Shown: positions 8,881-17,827 of the stretch, in pieces | How the letters are laid out: each line of letters begins with the position of its first letter | Numbering within the stretch: position 1 is the first letter of the stretch | DNA from: Pseudomonas sessilinigenes | Lineage (GTDB): Bacteria; Pseudomonadota; Gammaproteobacteria; Pseudomonadales; Pseudomonadaceae | Direction: 5' to 3' | DNA: 64,000 nt | NCBI RefSeq assembly: GCF_003850565.1 | Contig: NZ_CP027706.1 | Coordinates: forward strand, 2,976,001-3,040,000 | The notes under the pieces: generated by a model | The model's database searches: none | What the model was told of the DNA's origin: nothing | What the model saw: only the letters and a program-made list of their open reading frames with translations | Program-made: the position numbers and the translations under genes

Positions 8881-9582
8881 ATGGCCAACATCCTCCTTGT
8901 CGAAGACGATCCCGCGCTCTCCGAATTGATTGCCAGCTACCTTGAACGCAATGGCTACCAGGTCAGTGTCATCAGCCGTGGCGACCAGGTGCGCGAGCGA
9001 GCCCGGACCAGCCCCCCGGACCTGGTGATCCTCGACCTGATGCTGCCGGGCCTGGATGGCCTGCAGGTATGCCGGCTGCTACGAGCGGATTCGGCCAGCT
9101 TGCCGATCCTGATGCTCACCGCCCGTGACGACAGCCACGACCAGGTCCTGGGCCTGGAAATGGGCGCCGACGACTATGTGACAAAACCTTGTGAACCGCG
9201 AGTGTTATTGGCCCGGGTGCGCACCTTGTTGCGCCGCAGTAGCCTCGGTGAGCCGCAGACGGCCAGCGACCGGATCCTCATGGGCAACCTGTGCATCGAC
9301 CTTTCAGAGCGTACCGTGACCTGGCGCGAGCAACTGGTGGAGCTGTCCAGCGGCGAATACAACCTGCTGGTGGTGCTGGCCCGGCATGCTGGCGAAGTAT
9401 TGAGCCGCGACCAGATCCTGCAGCGTTTGCGTGGCATCGAGTTCAACGGCACCGACCGATCGGTGGACGTGGCCATCTCCAAGCTGCGGCGCAAGTTCGA
9501 CGATCATGCCGGCGAGGCCCGCAAGATCAAGACCGTGTGGGGCAAAGGCTATCTGTTCAGCCGTTCCGAGTGGGAATGTTGA
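8881..9582 (+). CDS. OmpR-family response regulator (RstA-like)
   Basis: The 233-residue protein has a receiver domain (1-120) with acidic pocket E8-D9-D10, phospho-acceptor D52 in LDLMLPGLDG, the conserved threonine in LMLTARDD and K102. A winged-helix DNA-binding domain follows (about 130-230), ending KIKTVWGKGYLFS. Together with the RstB-like kinase four bases downstream it most resembles RstA. It is divergent from the RND pump genes, which are the obvious candidate targets. The upstream SD is weak; the start was chosen because the receiver begins at once with MANILLVEDD. Confidence 0.88.
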   Translation: MANILLVEDDPALSELIASYLERNGYQVSVISRGDQVRERARTSPPDLVILDLMLPGLDGLQVCRLLRADSASLPILMLTARDDSHDQVLGLEMGADDYVTKPCEPRVLLARVRTLLRRSSLGEPQTASDRILMGNLCIDLSERTVTWREQLVELSSGEYNLLVVLARHAGEVLSRDQILQRLRGIEFNGTDRSVDVAISKLRRKFDDHAGEARKIKTVWGKGYLFSRSEWEC

Positions 9583-9586
9583 GTCC

Positions 9587-10885
9587 ATGCTACGCATCCT
9601 GGTACGGCTGTACCTGATCACCATCGTCGCCTTCAGTGCGGCGATGTACCTGGTCCCCGACCTGGTGATCAAGGTGTTTCACCAGCGCTTCATCGACTAC
9701 AACCTGACCAAGTCCCGAGGCCTGCAGGAGTTGATTGCCAGGCAGTTCCGCTCCCAGCCGCCCGCCCAGTGGCCGGCGCTGGCGAAGACGATGGACGAGG
9801 ACTTCCACCCACTGCAGATCGCCCTGGTACGCATCGACGACCCTGATTTCAGCGCCGACGAACGCGCCCGGCTGCAGGCGGGCAAGAAGGTCGTGCGGGT
9901 GGGCGACTGGGGCTCGCGAACGCTTGCGGTTTCGCCGCTGCACGACCAGATGGCGGTCAAGCTGGTGATGCCGCCGGACCCCCTGGACGTCAATTTGTTG
10001 TACTGGAGCATCAATGTCCTGATCGGTGCGGTGCTCCTGGCTTGCCTGCTGCTGTGGGTCAGGCCTCACTGGCGTGACCTGGAGCGCCTCAAGCGCACCG
10101 CCGAGCGCTTCGGCAAGGGGCACCTGGACGAGCGTACGCAACTGCCGGCCAGCTCCAACATCGGCAGCCTGGCCCATGTGTTCGACACCATGGCCGGGGA
10201 CATCGAAAAGCTCCTGAACCAACAGCGTGACTTGCTCAATGCGGTGTCCCACGAGTTGCGCACGCCCCTGACCCGGCTCGACTTCGGCCTGGCCCTGGCC
10301 CTGTCCGACGACTTGCCCTCGGCCAGCCGCGAGCGCCTGCAGGGGCTGGTGGCGCATATCCGCGAACTGGACGAACTGGTGCTGGAGCTGTTGTCCTACA
10401 GCCGATTACAGAATCCAGCGTGCCTGCCGGAGCAGGTCGAAGTGGCCCTGGATGAGTTCATCGACAGCATCCTGGGCAGCGTCGACGATGAACTGGAGTC
10501 GGATGTGGTCATCGACGTGCTGCTGTACGGCACCCTGGAGCGTTTCACCCTGGACCCGCGCCTGACCGCGCGGGCCTTGCAGAATCTCTTGCGCAATGCC
10601 ACCCGCTACTGTGAAAAACGCATCCAGGTCGGGGTGCTGGTGGGGGAGCATGGTTGCGAAATCTGGGTCGACGATGATGGCATCGGCATTCCCGACGATG
10701 AGCGGGAGCGGGTCTTCGAGCCTTTCTATCGCCTGGATCGCAGCCGTGATCGTTCCACGGGCGGTTTCGGCCTGGGCCTGGCCATCAGTCGCCGCGCCCT
10801 GGAGGCCCAGGGTGGCACGCTGACCGTCGAGGCCTCGCCACTGGGGGGCGCGCGTTTTCTCCTGAGCCTGCCCACGTCGCGCTAA
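9587..10885 (+). CDS. Sensor histidine kinase (RstB-like)
   Basis: The 432-residue membrane kinase has TM1 near residues 4-22, a periplasmic sensor of about 110 residues, and TM2 near 142-162 followed by LLWVRPHWRDLERLKRTA, which is strikingly like E. coli RstB. A HAMP linker (about 165-215), HisKA with phospho-acceptor H222 in SHELRTPLTRLD, and an HATPase domain with N-, G1- (DDGIGIPDDE) and G2-type (GGFGLGLAI) boxes complete it. The ATG at 9587 lies four bases after the response-regulator stop, so the pair is one operon. The stimulus is unknown. Confidence 0.88.
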   Translation: MLRILVRLYLITIVAFSAAMYLVPDLVIKVFHQRFIDYNLTKSRGLQELIARQFRSQPPAQWPALAKTMDEDFHPLQIALVRIDDPDFSADERARLQAGKKVVRVGDWGSRTLAVSPLHDQMAVKLVMPPDPLDVNLLYWSINVLIGAVLLACLLLWVRPHWRDLERLKRTAERFGKGHLDERTQLPASSNIGSLAHVFDTMAGDIEKLLNQQRDLLNAVSHELRTPLTRLDFGLALALSDDLPSASRERLQGLVAHIRELDELVLELLSYSRLQNPACLPEQVEVALDEFIDSILGSVDDELESDVVIDVLLYGTLERFTLDPRLTARALQNLLRNATRYCEKRIQVGVLVGEHGCEIWVDDDGIGIPDDERERVFEPFYRLDRSRDRSTGGFGLGLAISRRALEAQGGTLTVEASPLGGARFLLSLPTSR

Positions 10886-10986
10886 CGCGTCAGCCCCGGC
10901 AGTGTGGTGCTGACATTAATTTCATGTGGCCGGCGGCGTGCAGGGGTTATTCTCAACGGCGCTTTCCCCTGACCAGGAGGTGCCTC

Positions 10987-11763
10987 ATGAACGACCGGCC
11001 CATTCATCATGCTGCGGCCGATGGCTACAAGCAGGCGGCCGATACCTATGCTCGCGGCCGACCCGGCTATCCGCCTGAGCTGGAACCCTGGTTGCGCCAG
11101 GTGCTGGAGCTGCAGCCGGACAGGGTAGTGGTGGACCTGGGTGCCGGTACTGGCAAGTTCACTGCGCGACTCCTGGCGACCGGCGCCCAGGTGATTGCCG
11201 TGGAGCCTGTGGCGCAGATGCGTGCCAAGCTGGCGCAGCAGTATCCCGATGCCCAGGTCTTGAATGGCAGCGCCGAGGCGATCCCGCTACGTGACGCCTC
11301 GGTGGATGTGCTGGCCTGTGCCCAGGCCTTTCATTGGTTCGCCAGCCACCAGGCCCTGGATGAAATCCACCGGGTGCTCAAGCCCAATGGCAAGCTGGCG
11401 CTGGTGTGGAACCAGCGCGATGCGCGAGTGCCCTGGGTGGCGCACCTGGAGCGCATCGTCAATGCCCTGCAGGGCGACACGCCACGCTACTACACCGGGG
11501 CCTGGCGCCAGGCCTTTCCCCATCCCGGTTTCGGACCGTTGCAGGAGCAGCACTTCAGCCATGGGCACACGGGCCCCGCGCAAGATGTGATCTTCAATCG
11601 CGTGCGCTCCACCAGTTTCATCGCCGCGTTGCCTCAGGACCAACGCGATGCGCTGGAGCGACAGCTCGCCGAGCTGGTGGCCAGCGAACCCCAATTGCGG
11701 GACAGCCGCGAGGTGACCGTGCCTTATGAGACCGCTGCCTTCTACGCGATAAAGCAGGCCTGA
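10987..11763 (+). CDS. Class I SAM-dependent methyltransferase
   Basis: The 258-residue protein carries the Rossmann methyltransferase signature: motif I VVVDLGAGTGKFTARLL (near residue 50), an acidic ribose-binding position in IAVEP, motif II around AEAIPLRDASVDVLACAQAFHWF and motif III HRVLKPNGKLALVW. The FHWF element and the IHHAAADGYKQAADTYARGR head are typical of the Methyltransf_11/UbiE-like small-molecule group. The ATG at 10987 follows AGGAGG with ideal spacing. The substrate is unknown. It stands alone between the kinase and the crotonase gene. Confidence 0.82.
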   Translation: MNDRPIHHAAADGYKQAADTYARGRPGYPPELEPWLRQVLELQPDRVVVDLGAGTGKFTARLLATGAQVIAVEPVAQMRAKLAQQYPDAQVLNGSAEAIPLRDASVDVLACAQAFHWFASHQALDEIHRVLKPNGKLALVWNQRDARVPWVAHLERIVNALQGDTPRYYTGAWRQAFPHPGFGPLQEQHFSHGHTGPAQDVIFNRVRSTSFIAALPQDQRDALERQLAELVASEPQLRDSREVTVPYETAAFYAIKQA

Positions 11764-11890
11764 ACCGATCACCGAATAAGGCAGCAGGCCAGGCCCAGTC
11801 CTGTTTTTGGCCAATGCGCTGCCTTACGGGGCGCGGTTGCCACTTGCTATAGTTCGGCCCTTGTTTGCTGACCAGAGAAGGATCGTCGCC

Positions 11891-12703
11891 ATGTCCGAAT
11901 ACCAAGCCTTTCGTGTCGAACTCGCCGATAACATCGCCCATGTGCAGATCAACCGGCCGGAAAAAATCAACGCCATGAACGCCGCGTTCTGGACCGAGAT
12001 CGTCGATATCTTCCGCTGGATCGACGATACCGACGCGGTCCGGGTGGTGGTACTCAGTGGCGCCGGCAAGCATTTCTCCTCGGGCATCGACCTGATGCTG
12101 CTGGCCGGGGTGGCCAATGAGTTGGGCAAGGACGTGGGGCGCAACGCGCGCCTGCTGCGACGCAAGATCCTTGAACTGCAATCCTCGTTCAACGCCGTGG
12201 ACAACTGCCGCAAGCCGGTGCTGGCGGCGATCCAGGGCTACTGCCTGGGTGGCGCCATCGACCTGATCAGCGCCTGCGACATGCGTTATGCCGCTGCCGA
12301 CGCGCAATTCTCGATCAAGGAAATCGACATCGGCATGGCCGCCGATGTCGGCACACTGCAACGTTTGCCACGTATCATCGGTGACGGCATGCTGCGTGAG
12401 CTGGCCTACACCGGACGCACCTTCGGCGCCGAGGAAGCGCTCGACATCGGCCTGGTCAATCGCACCTTCGCCGATGCCTCGGGCCTGCTGGACGGGGTCA
12501 TGGAGATTGCCCGGGAGATTGCCGCCAAGTCGCCGATCGCCGTGGCTGGCACCAAGGAAATGCTCAGCTACATGCGCGACCATCGTATCGACGATGGCCT
12601 GGAATACGTCGCCACCTGGAACGCTGCGATGCTCCAGTCCAACGACCTGCGCGTGGCCATCGCCGCCCACATGAGCAAACAGAAACCCGAATTTCTGGAC
12701 TGA
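11891..12703 (+). CDS. Crotonase-fold enzyme, probable dienoyl-CoA isomerase
   Basis: The 270-residue protein has the crotonase oxyanion-hole segments (GAGKHFSSGIDLMLLAG and AIQGYCLGGAIDLISACDMR). KEIDIGMAADVGTLQRLPR matches the delta3,5-delta2,4-dienoyl-CoA isomerase (ECH1) signature, with Glu and Asp eight residues apart like rat E196/D204. It would shift double bonds during beta-oxidation of odd-position unsaturated fatty acids. The ATG at 11891 is preceded by GAGAAGGAT. It lies seven bases before nudC, so the two are probably cotranscribed. A plain enoyl-CoA hydratase remains the alternative. Confidence 0.82.
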   Translation: MSEYQAFRVELADNIAHVQINRPEKINAMNAAFWTEIVDIFRWIDDTDAVRVVVLSGAGKHFSSGIDLMLLAGVANELGKDVGRNARLLRRKILELQSSFNAVDNCRKPVLAAIQGYCLGGAIDLISACDMRYAAADAQFSIKEIDIGMAADVGTLQRLPRIIGDGMLRELAYTGRTFGAEEALDIGLVNRTFADASGLLDGVMEIAREIAAKSPIAVAGTKEMLSYMRDHRIDDGLEYVATWNAAMLQSNDLRVAIAAHMSKQKPEFLD

Positions 12704-12709
12704 TAGAAG

Positions 12710-13540
12710 ATGATTGCACGCTGGAGCACCGCAGTACTCGATACCGACCTTCCCGGCGGCTGGGCCGTGGCCCGTGGCCCGGAGGGTTTTCTCTACGATG
12801 ACAACGGCGCGCTGTTCCCCCGGCACTGGCTCAAGAGCCAGGACCTGCCGGTATTGGCCGAGCACGGCATCGGCCACCTCGATGGCGAGCCGGTGTACCT
12901 GCTGGAGCTCAGTGGCCGTGCCGACGTGCAAGGTTGTGGTTGGAAAGGCCTGCGGGCCTTCATGCTGGAGAGCGACCACACCCTGTACAAGGTGCTCGGT
13001 TATGCGGCGCAGATCGGCACCTGGGCCCGGGAGCACCGGTTCTGCGGGAGTTGCGGGAAACCCACGGTGCAGGTGCCGCTCGAGCGTGCCATGTACTGCC
13101 AGGGCTGCGACCTGCGGGCCTATCCGCGGATCTCGCCGAGCATGATCGTGCTGATTACCCGTGGCGACGAGATCCTGCTGGCGCGTTCGCCACGTTTCGT
13201 CACCGGGGTCTACAGCACCTTGGCAGGTTTTGCCGAGCCCGGTGAGTCGGCAGAGGATTGCCTGGTCCGCGAGGTGCGCGAGGAGGTGAGCATCGAAGTC
13301 CGCAACATCCAGTACGTGGGCAGCCAGTGCTGGCCGTTCCCGCATTCGATGATGCTGGGCTTCCATGCCGAGTACGCCAGTGGCGAGATCCTGCCCCAGG
13401 AAGACGAGATCGAGGATGCCCAGTGGTTCAATGTGCACGCGCTGCCGCCGTTGCCAGCGTCGCGCTCGATTGCCCGCTACCTGATCGACCTCTATGTGGC
13501 CCGTCGCTTAGGCCACGCTGAACCAGTGCTGCCAGGCTAG
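12710..13540 (+). CDS. nudC: NAD(+)/NADH pyrophosphatase, Nudix (NudC)
   Basis: The 276-residue protein has an N-terminal domain, a zinc ribbon with C112, C115, C130 and C133, and the Nudix box [20 protein letters not shown] (from residue 173). It also carries the NudC-specific downstream element SQCWPFPHS (205-213; E. coli SQPWPFPQS). The enzyme hydrolyses NADH to NMNH and AMP and can remove NAD caps from RNA. Length fits the family. Its last 33 bases overlap the 3' end of the convergent TSUP transporter gene. Confidence 0.95.
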   Translation: MIARWSTAVLDTDLPGGWAVARGPEGFLYDDNGALFPRHWLKSQDLPVLAEHGIGHLDGEPVYLLELSGRADVQGCGWKGLRAFMLESDHTLYKVLGYAAQIGTWAREHRFCGSCGKPTVQVPLERAMYCQGCDLRAYPRISPSMIVLITRGDEILLARSPRFVTGVYSTLAGFAEPGESAEDCLVREVREEVSIEVRNIQYVGSQCWPFPHSMMLGFHAEYASGEILPQEDEIEDAQWFNVHALPPLPASRSIARYLIDLYVARRLGHAEPVLPG

Positions 13541-14287
13541 GCGCACAGTCAGGCCCAGGACCACGGTGATGAACACCGGGCGAATGAACTTGGCACCACC
13601 GCTGATGGCGGTGCGTGCCCCGAAGAAGGCCCCGACCATCACCGACAGGCCCATGCTCAGGCCGATGATCCAATCCACCTGCCCGGAAAAGACAAACACC
13701 GCCAGCGCCGCGATGTTGCTGACGAAGTTCATGCTGCGCGCCACGCCGCTGGCCTTGACCAGGTCGATGGGGTAGAGCAGCAGGCTGCTGACCGTCCAGA
13801 ACGCGCCCGTGCCGGGACCGGCCACGCCATCGTAGAAGCCCAGGCTGAAGCCCTGGGTCGATTGCCATTTCTTCTTGATCGGTGCGTCGCTGTCCAGCGG
13901 TGCCTTGGGCGTGCCGCCGAACAGCAGGTACAGGCCGCATGCGAAGACGATCACCGGCAGCATCTTGTTCAGCCACTCGGCAGGCAGGTAGTGGGCGACG
14001 ATGGCCCCGGCCAGCGCGCCCACCAGGGTGCCGATGATGGCGTGCATCCACTGTCGGGGGTGGAACAGCTTGCGCCGATAGAAGGTGAAGCTGGCGGTGG
14101 CCGAGCCGAAGGTCGAGCTGAGCTTGTTGGTGCCCAGTACCAGGTGCGGTGGCAGGCCCGCGGTGAGCAGGGCCGGCGTGGTGAGCAGGCCGCCCCCGCC
14201 GGCAATGGCATCGATGAAACCGGCGATAAAGGCCACGAGGGCGAGAACGGCGAGGGTGGTCAGGTCAACGCTGAGATCGAAGGGCAT
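13508..14287 (-). CDS. TSUP (TauE/SafE, YfcA-like) anion transporter
   Basis: The 259-residue protein has about eight transmembrane helices in two repeats. The TSUP motifs [20 protein letters not shown] at the N-terminus and [15 protein letters not shown] in the second half are clear. The family moves sulfite, sulfonates and related organic anions across the inner membrane. The gene lies 129 bases downstream of the sulfone-scavenging oxidoreductase on the same strand, which suggests sulfite or sulfinate export or uptake, although YfcA-type members are very general. It ends convergently inside nudC. Confidence 0.88.
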   Translation of the reverse strand: MPFDLSVDLTTLAVLALVAFIAGFIDAIAGGGGLLTTPALLTAGLPPHLVLGTNKLSSTFGSATASFTFYRRKLFHPRQWMHAIIGTLVGALAGAIVAHYLPAEWLNKMLPVIVFACGLYLLFGGTPKAPLDSDAPIKKKWQSTQGFSLGFYDGVAGPGTGAFWTVSSLLLYPIDLVKASGVARSMNFVSNIAALAVFVFSGQVDWIIGLSMGLSVMVGAFFGARTAISGGAKFIRPVFITVVLGLTVRLAWQHWFSVA

Positions 14288-14416
14288 GGAATCGGCTTAT
14301 TTCGGCGGGAGCGCAGGGGGCGCGAAAGCCTGACATCTTACCTGCATCCCGCGCCCTGGTGCGACTGCGACCAAGGTCCTGGCCCGACACCCTGCCAAGG
14401 GTGAGTTGCAGCCGCT

Positions 14417-15652
14417 TCAGGCCTTGGGCCCGTTGCCGATCTTCCAGGCGAACGGCGGTTCGGTGCCGTTGATGTGCCAGTCACCGACGATCCGCGCCTT
14501 GTAGATCGCCGGATTGTGCGATGACACGGTTCGGGCATTGCGCCAGTGCCGGTCCAGGGCCTTGCCCCGGCGCACATCCGAGGCTCCAAGGGCATTGAAC
14601 AGCTCACTGGTGGCACGCTGGACCAGCTCGGTGACCGCCACTTGGGCGCTGGCCGATTCGATCTCCGCTGCCACATTGGTTTCGTGCTCCTGCGCCGGGT
14701 CCCCGGCAAAGCGCGCCAGGTAGGCCTGTTGCGCCGGCAGGGCGGCCCGCAGGGTGGCGGCTTCGGCGACATAGACCAGGGCTGCGATCTCGCCCACCAC
14801 CTGCTGCACCTGGGCATCGGCACTGGCTCGTGGTGCATTGCCATGGCTATAGATGCGCTGGCGTACCCGTACCTCATGGGCGACGTCGCGCAAGGCCGCG
14901 CGGCCGATACCGGCCAGAGTCGCCAGCAGCACCAGTTGGTAGAAGGCGGTCTGGTACTTGAAGCGGGTGGCGAAGTCGATGACGTTGTCGGCCTCCACCT
15001 CGGCCTGGGTGAATCGGGTGGTGCCGCTGCCGGTGGTGCGCTGGCCGAAGCCGTCCCAGTCGTCGCTCTGCTCGACGCCTGGCTGGTGGGTGCGCACGGC
15101 GGCGATCACGTTTTCACCGGTGTCGCTGCGCTGGGCGTAGACATCGATCCAGTCGGAGAAAATACTCCCGGTGCTGTAGAACTTCTCGCCGTCCAGCCGC
15201 CAGCCCTTGCCGTGGGGGCTGACCTTGGTCAGCACCTGGCCGATCTCCACCGCGCCGATTTCGGTCCAGGCGCAGCCGACGATGTCCCCCGCGACGAAGC
15301 GCTTGAACCACAGGTCGCGCCCGGGCCCTGGAGCCGCGTTGAGCCGGTCCTCGGCAAAGGCGAAGTGCCCACGCAGGGCCTGGGGCAGGTTGGCGTCGGC
15401 CGCGGCCAATTCGATCAGCAACTGGAACAGCTGGGGCAGTGAGGCACCACCGCCGCCGTACTCGACGGGCACCCGTACCGCACCGAACCCCGCCTCCTTG
15501 AGCCAGCGGATGGCTTCGTGAGGCAGCTCGCGCTGCTGCTCGCGTTCCACGGCGCCTGTGGCGATACGCTGGAAGATCGGTCGGAAGCGCTCGGCCAGGG
15601 GTTCGTAGTCGACCCCGGTGGACAGTGGATTGATTACCTGGTGTTCGGTCAT
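14417..15652 (-). CDS. SfnB-like, acyl-CoA-dehydrogenase-fold sulfur-acquisition oxidoreductase
   Basis: The 411-residue protein has the acyl-CoA dehydrogenase fold (N-terminal helical, middle beta, C-terminal four-helix domains). It contains GFGAVRVPVEYGGGGASL, GWRLDGEKFYSTGSIFSDW and the late HNPAIYKARIVGDW seen in DszC/SfnB-type FMNH2-dependent monooxygenases rather than in true dehydrogenases. The likely role is oxidising an organosulfur compound so sulfur can be recovered during sulfate limitation. The start at 15652 has GGAG about seven bases upstream. It diverges from sfnG, and a good -24/-12 promoter precedes it. Confidence 0.78.
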   Translation of the reverse strand: MTEHQVINPLSTGVDYEPLAERFRPIFQRIATGAVEREQQRELPHEAIRWLKEAGFGAVRVPVEYGGGGASLPQLFQLLIELAAADANLPQALRGHFAFAEDRLNAAPGPGRDLWFKRFVAGDIVGCAWTEIGAVEIGQVLTKVSPHGKGWRLDGEKFYSTGSIFSDWIDVYAQRSDTGENVIAAVRTHQPGVEQSDDWDGFGQRTTGSGTTRFTQAEVEADNVIDFATRFKYQTAFYQLVLLATLAGIGRAALRDVAHEVRVRQRIYSHGNAPRASADAQVQQVVGEIAALVYVAEAATLRAALPAQQAYLARFAGDPAQEHETNVAAEIESASAQVAVTELVQRATSELFNALGASDVRRGKALDRHWRNARTVSSHNPAIYKARIVGDWHINGTEPPFAWKIGNGPKA

Positions 15653-15701
15653 GGCATGGCTCCGCAATCGGCAGGAAAAGACAAAAGGTCCTGCAGGTGA
15701 T

Positions 15702-15718
15702 TGCACACAGCATGCCGA
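15702..15718 (-). promoter_or_regulatory. Sigma-54 (-24/-12) promoter for the SfnB-like gene
   Basis: Read on the minus strand, TCGGCATG-CTGT-GTGCA has the invariant GG and GC exactly ten bases apart (forward positions 15715-15716 and 15703-15704). It departs from the YTGGCACG-N4-TTGCW consensus at three positions. Transcription would begin near 15691, about 40 bases before the start codon. Confidence 0.55.
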
Positions 15719-15876
15719 CCGTCATGGCTCCGGTTTTGCTGGTCGGGCCAGTGCCCAGTCCGCCGGCAACTGTTGCCCTGGCAACAGCCCTGCAACAAAT
15801 CGTTGTCCGCAATACTTTCCCGCCTGGTTGATCGGTAGCTGGTGATCCCGGAAAACTACCGTGGTGCACTGCATCC

Positions 15877-15984
15877 GTGTAGCCGCTGCCGAAGGCTGCG
15901 CATGGCCCGCGGGGCCACAGGGGGCACTGGATCATTGAAGGCCTGGCGGCCTTGTCGCCACCTCGCAGGCTCGGCAGAGGTGAC
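15877..15984. repeat. Intergenic palindromic repeat, family 1 copy A
   Basis: The left arm GTGTAGCCGCTGCCGAAGGC (from 15878) and the right arm near 15955-15984 (CTCGCAGGCTCGGCAGAGGT) are imperfect inverse complements about 60 bases apart. The same layout recurs at 17172, 19971, 37971 and 40199. The right arm of this copy is degraded. It lies between the two divergent sigma-54 promoters, ending 15 bases before the sfnG -24 element. Confidence 0.7.
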
Positions 15985-15998
15985 CGCTCGCTGCGGGT

Positions 15999-16015
15999 TT
16001 GGCACGCATGCTGCT
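15999..16015 (+). promoter_or_regulatory. Sigma-54 (-24/-12) promoter for sfnG
   Basis: TTGGCACG-CATG-CTGCT differs from the YTGGCACG-N4-TTGCW consensus at one base. GG (16001-16002) and GC (16013-16014) are separated by exactly ten bases. It ends 39 bases upstream of the sfnG start. Sulfone-utilisation genes of Pseudomonas putida are known to be driven by sigma-54 with the activator SfnR, which fits this site. Confidence 0.75.
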
Positions 16016-16053
16016 CGGGACCCCTGTACCTTTCCCATCCCGAGGACCGAGCC

Positions 16054-17139
16054 ATGAGTCAGCAAGCCGTGAAATTCGCCTACTGGGTGCCCAACGTCAG
16101 CGGCGGCCTGGTGGTCAGCAAGATCGCGCAGCGTACCCACTGGGGCATCGACTACAACCGCAAGCTGGCGCAGATCGCCGAGGCTGCCGGTTTCGAATAC
16201 GCCCTGACGCAGATCCGCTTTACCGCCGGCTACGGCGCCGAGTACCAGCATGAGTCGGTGGCGTTCAGCCATGCGCTGCTGGCCGCCACCAGCAAGCTCA
16301 AGGTCATCGCGGCGATCCTGCCCGGGCCCTGGCAGCCGGCCTTGGCGGCCAAGCAGTTGGCGACCATCGACCAACTGACCGAGGGGCGCATCGCCGTGAA
16401 CATCGTCAGTGGCTGGTTCAAGGGCGAGTTCCAGGCCATCGGCGAGCATTGGCTGGAGCACGACGAGCGCTATCGCCGCTCCGAGGAGTTCATCCGCTGC
16501 CTGCGCGGGGTGTGGAGCCAGGAGCATTTCACCTTCAAGGGCGACTTCTACCGTTTCGACAACTACAGCCTCAAGCCCAAGCCCCTGGGGCGACCGGAAA
16601 TCTTCCAGGGCGGCAGCTCCCGAGCGGCCCGGGACATGGCCGCGAGGGTGTCGGACTGGTACTTCACCAACGGCAACAGCGTGGAGGGGATCAAGGCCCA
16701 GGTCGATGACATCCGCGCCAAGGCCGCGACCAACCAGCATCAGGTGAAGATTGGGGTGAATGCCTTCGTGATTGCCCGGGATACCGAGCAAGAGGCGCAG
16801 GCGGTGCTGCAACAGATCATCGACCAGGCCGATCCAGAGGCGGTCAGGGCCTTCGGTGATGCGGCCAGGCAGGCTGGCCAGGCCTCGCCGGAAGGAGAGG
16901 GCAACTGGGCCAAGTCGAGCTTCGAGGACCTGGTGCAATACAACGACGGTTTCAAGACCAACCTGATCGGTACCCCGCAGCAGATTGCCCAGCGAATCGT
17001 CGAGCTCAAGGCGGTGGGTGTGGACCTGGTACTGGCGGGATTCCTGCATTTCCAGGAGGAAGTGGAGTACTTCGGCCGCCGCGTACTGCCCCTGGTACGC
17101 GAGCTGGAGGCCCAGGCCGGGCAGGACGCCGCGGCCTGA
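16054..17139 (+). CDS. sfnG: Dimethyl-sulfone monooxygenase, FMNH2-dependent (SfnG)
   Basis: The 361-residue protein belongs to the bacterial luciferase-like LLM flavin class. It follows SfnG closely throughout: KFAYWVPNVSGGLVVSKI at the N-terminus, HWGIDYNRKLAQIAEAAGFE, ILPGPWQPALAAKQLATIDQ, NIVSGWFKGEFQAIGE, EIFQGGSSRAARDMAARVSD and ASPEGEGNWAKSSFEDLVQY. SfnG uses FMNH2 and O2 to split dimethyl sulfone into methanesulfinate and formaldehyde, feeding sulfur assimilation. It needs a flavin reductase encoded elsewhere. The ATG at 16054 has GAGGA about eight bases upstream, and a sigma-54 promoter precedes it. Confidence 0.93.
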   Translation: MSQQAVKFAYWVPNVSGGLVVSKIAQRTHWGIDYNRKLAQIAEAAGFEYALTQIRFTAGYGAEYQHESVAFSHALLAATSKLKVIAAILPGPWQPALAAKQLATIDQLTEGRIAVNIVSGWFKGEFQAIGEHWLEHDERYRRSEEFIRCLRGVWSQEHFTFKGDFYRFDNYSLKPKPLGRPEIFQGGSSRAARDMAARVSDWYFTNGNSVEGIKAQVDDIRAKAATNQHQVKIGVNAFVIARDTEQEAQAVLQQIIDQADPEAVRAFGDAARQAGQASPEGEGNWAKSSFEDLVQYNDGFKTNLIGTPQQIAQRIVELKAVGVDLVLAGFLHFQEEVEYFGRRVLPLVRELEAQAGQDAAA

Positions 17140-17171
17140 TGCGTCGAAGGCCCCGTGGCCTTCATGCTTCG

Positions 17172-17277
17172 TGTAGCCGCTGCCCCAGGCTGCGCATGGC
17201 CCGCAGGGCCGCAGGGGCCCTGGAGCATGCAGGCCTGGCAGCCTGGTCGCAGCCTCGCAAGCTCGGCAGCGGCTACA
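17172..17277. repeat. Intergenic palindromic repeat, family 1 copy B (most intact)
   Basis: TGTAGCCGCTGCC (17172-17184) and GGCAGCGGCTACA (17265-17277) are a perfect 13-bp terminal inverted repeat. Inside them lie AGGCTGCG and CGCAGCCTCGCAAGCT. The total length is 106 bases. It separates the 3' ends of sfnG and the convergent DUF1348 gene and could serve as a bidirectional transcript end. Confidence 0.75.
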
Positions 17278-17289
17278 AGGTCGTGGCGA

Positions 17290-17769
17290 TTACAGGCCCA
17301 GTTCGGAGAGGCCCGGGTGATCGTCCGGGCGCCGCCCCAGGGGCCAGTGGAACTTGCGCTCGCTGGCCTTGATCGGCATGTCGTTGATACAGGCGAAGCG
17401 CCGGGCCATCAGCCCCTGTTCATCGAACTCCCAGTTTTCGTTGCCGTAGGAACGGAACCAGTTACCGGAGTCGTCGTGCCATTCGTAGGCATAACGCACG
17501 GCAATGCGGTTGTCGGTAAAGGCCCAGAGTTCCTTGATCAGCCGGTAGTCCAGTTCCTTGGCCCATTTGCGGGTGAGGAAGGCCTTGGCTTGCTCCCGGT
17601 CATGGGCGAACTCGGCGCGGTTGCGCCACTGGGTATCCAGGGTGTAGGCCAGGGATACTCGTTCCGGGTCCCGCGAGTTCCAGCCATCTTCGGCCAGGCG
17701 GATCTTCTCGATCGCCGATTCACGGGTGAAAGGGGGAAGCGGTGGGCGCACTTGGGTGTTAGACGACAT
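17290..17769 (-). CDS. DUF1348 family protein (NTF2-like fold)
   Basis: The 159-residue cytoplasmic protein matches the DUF1348 family (SnoaL/NTF2-like cone fold): [37 protein letters not shown] and a conserved Trp-rich centre ([38 protein letters not shown]). The function of the family is unknown; the fold usually binds small hydrophobic ligands. The ATG at 17769 has GGAG seven bases upstream. It follows the TetR gene by 58 bases on the same strand, so the regulator probably controls it. Confidence 0.85.
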   Translation of the reverse strand: MSSNTQVRPPLPPFTRESAIEKIRLAEDGWNSRDPERVSLAYTLDTQWRNRAEFAHDREQAKAFLTRKWAKELDYRLIKELWAFTDNRIAVRYAYEWHDDSGNWFRSYGNENWEFDEQGLMARRFACINDMPIKASERKFHWPLGRRPDDHPGLSELGL

Positions 17770-17827
17770 GGGTAGTCTCCAATGAAAGTTGCAGTTCCAA
17801 CTAAGGCGTAGCACTGCTTCGGGTCGA

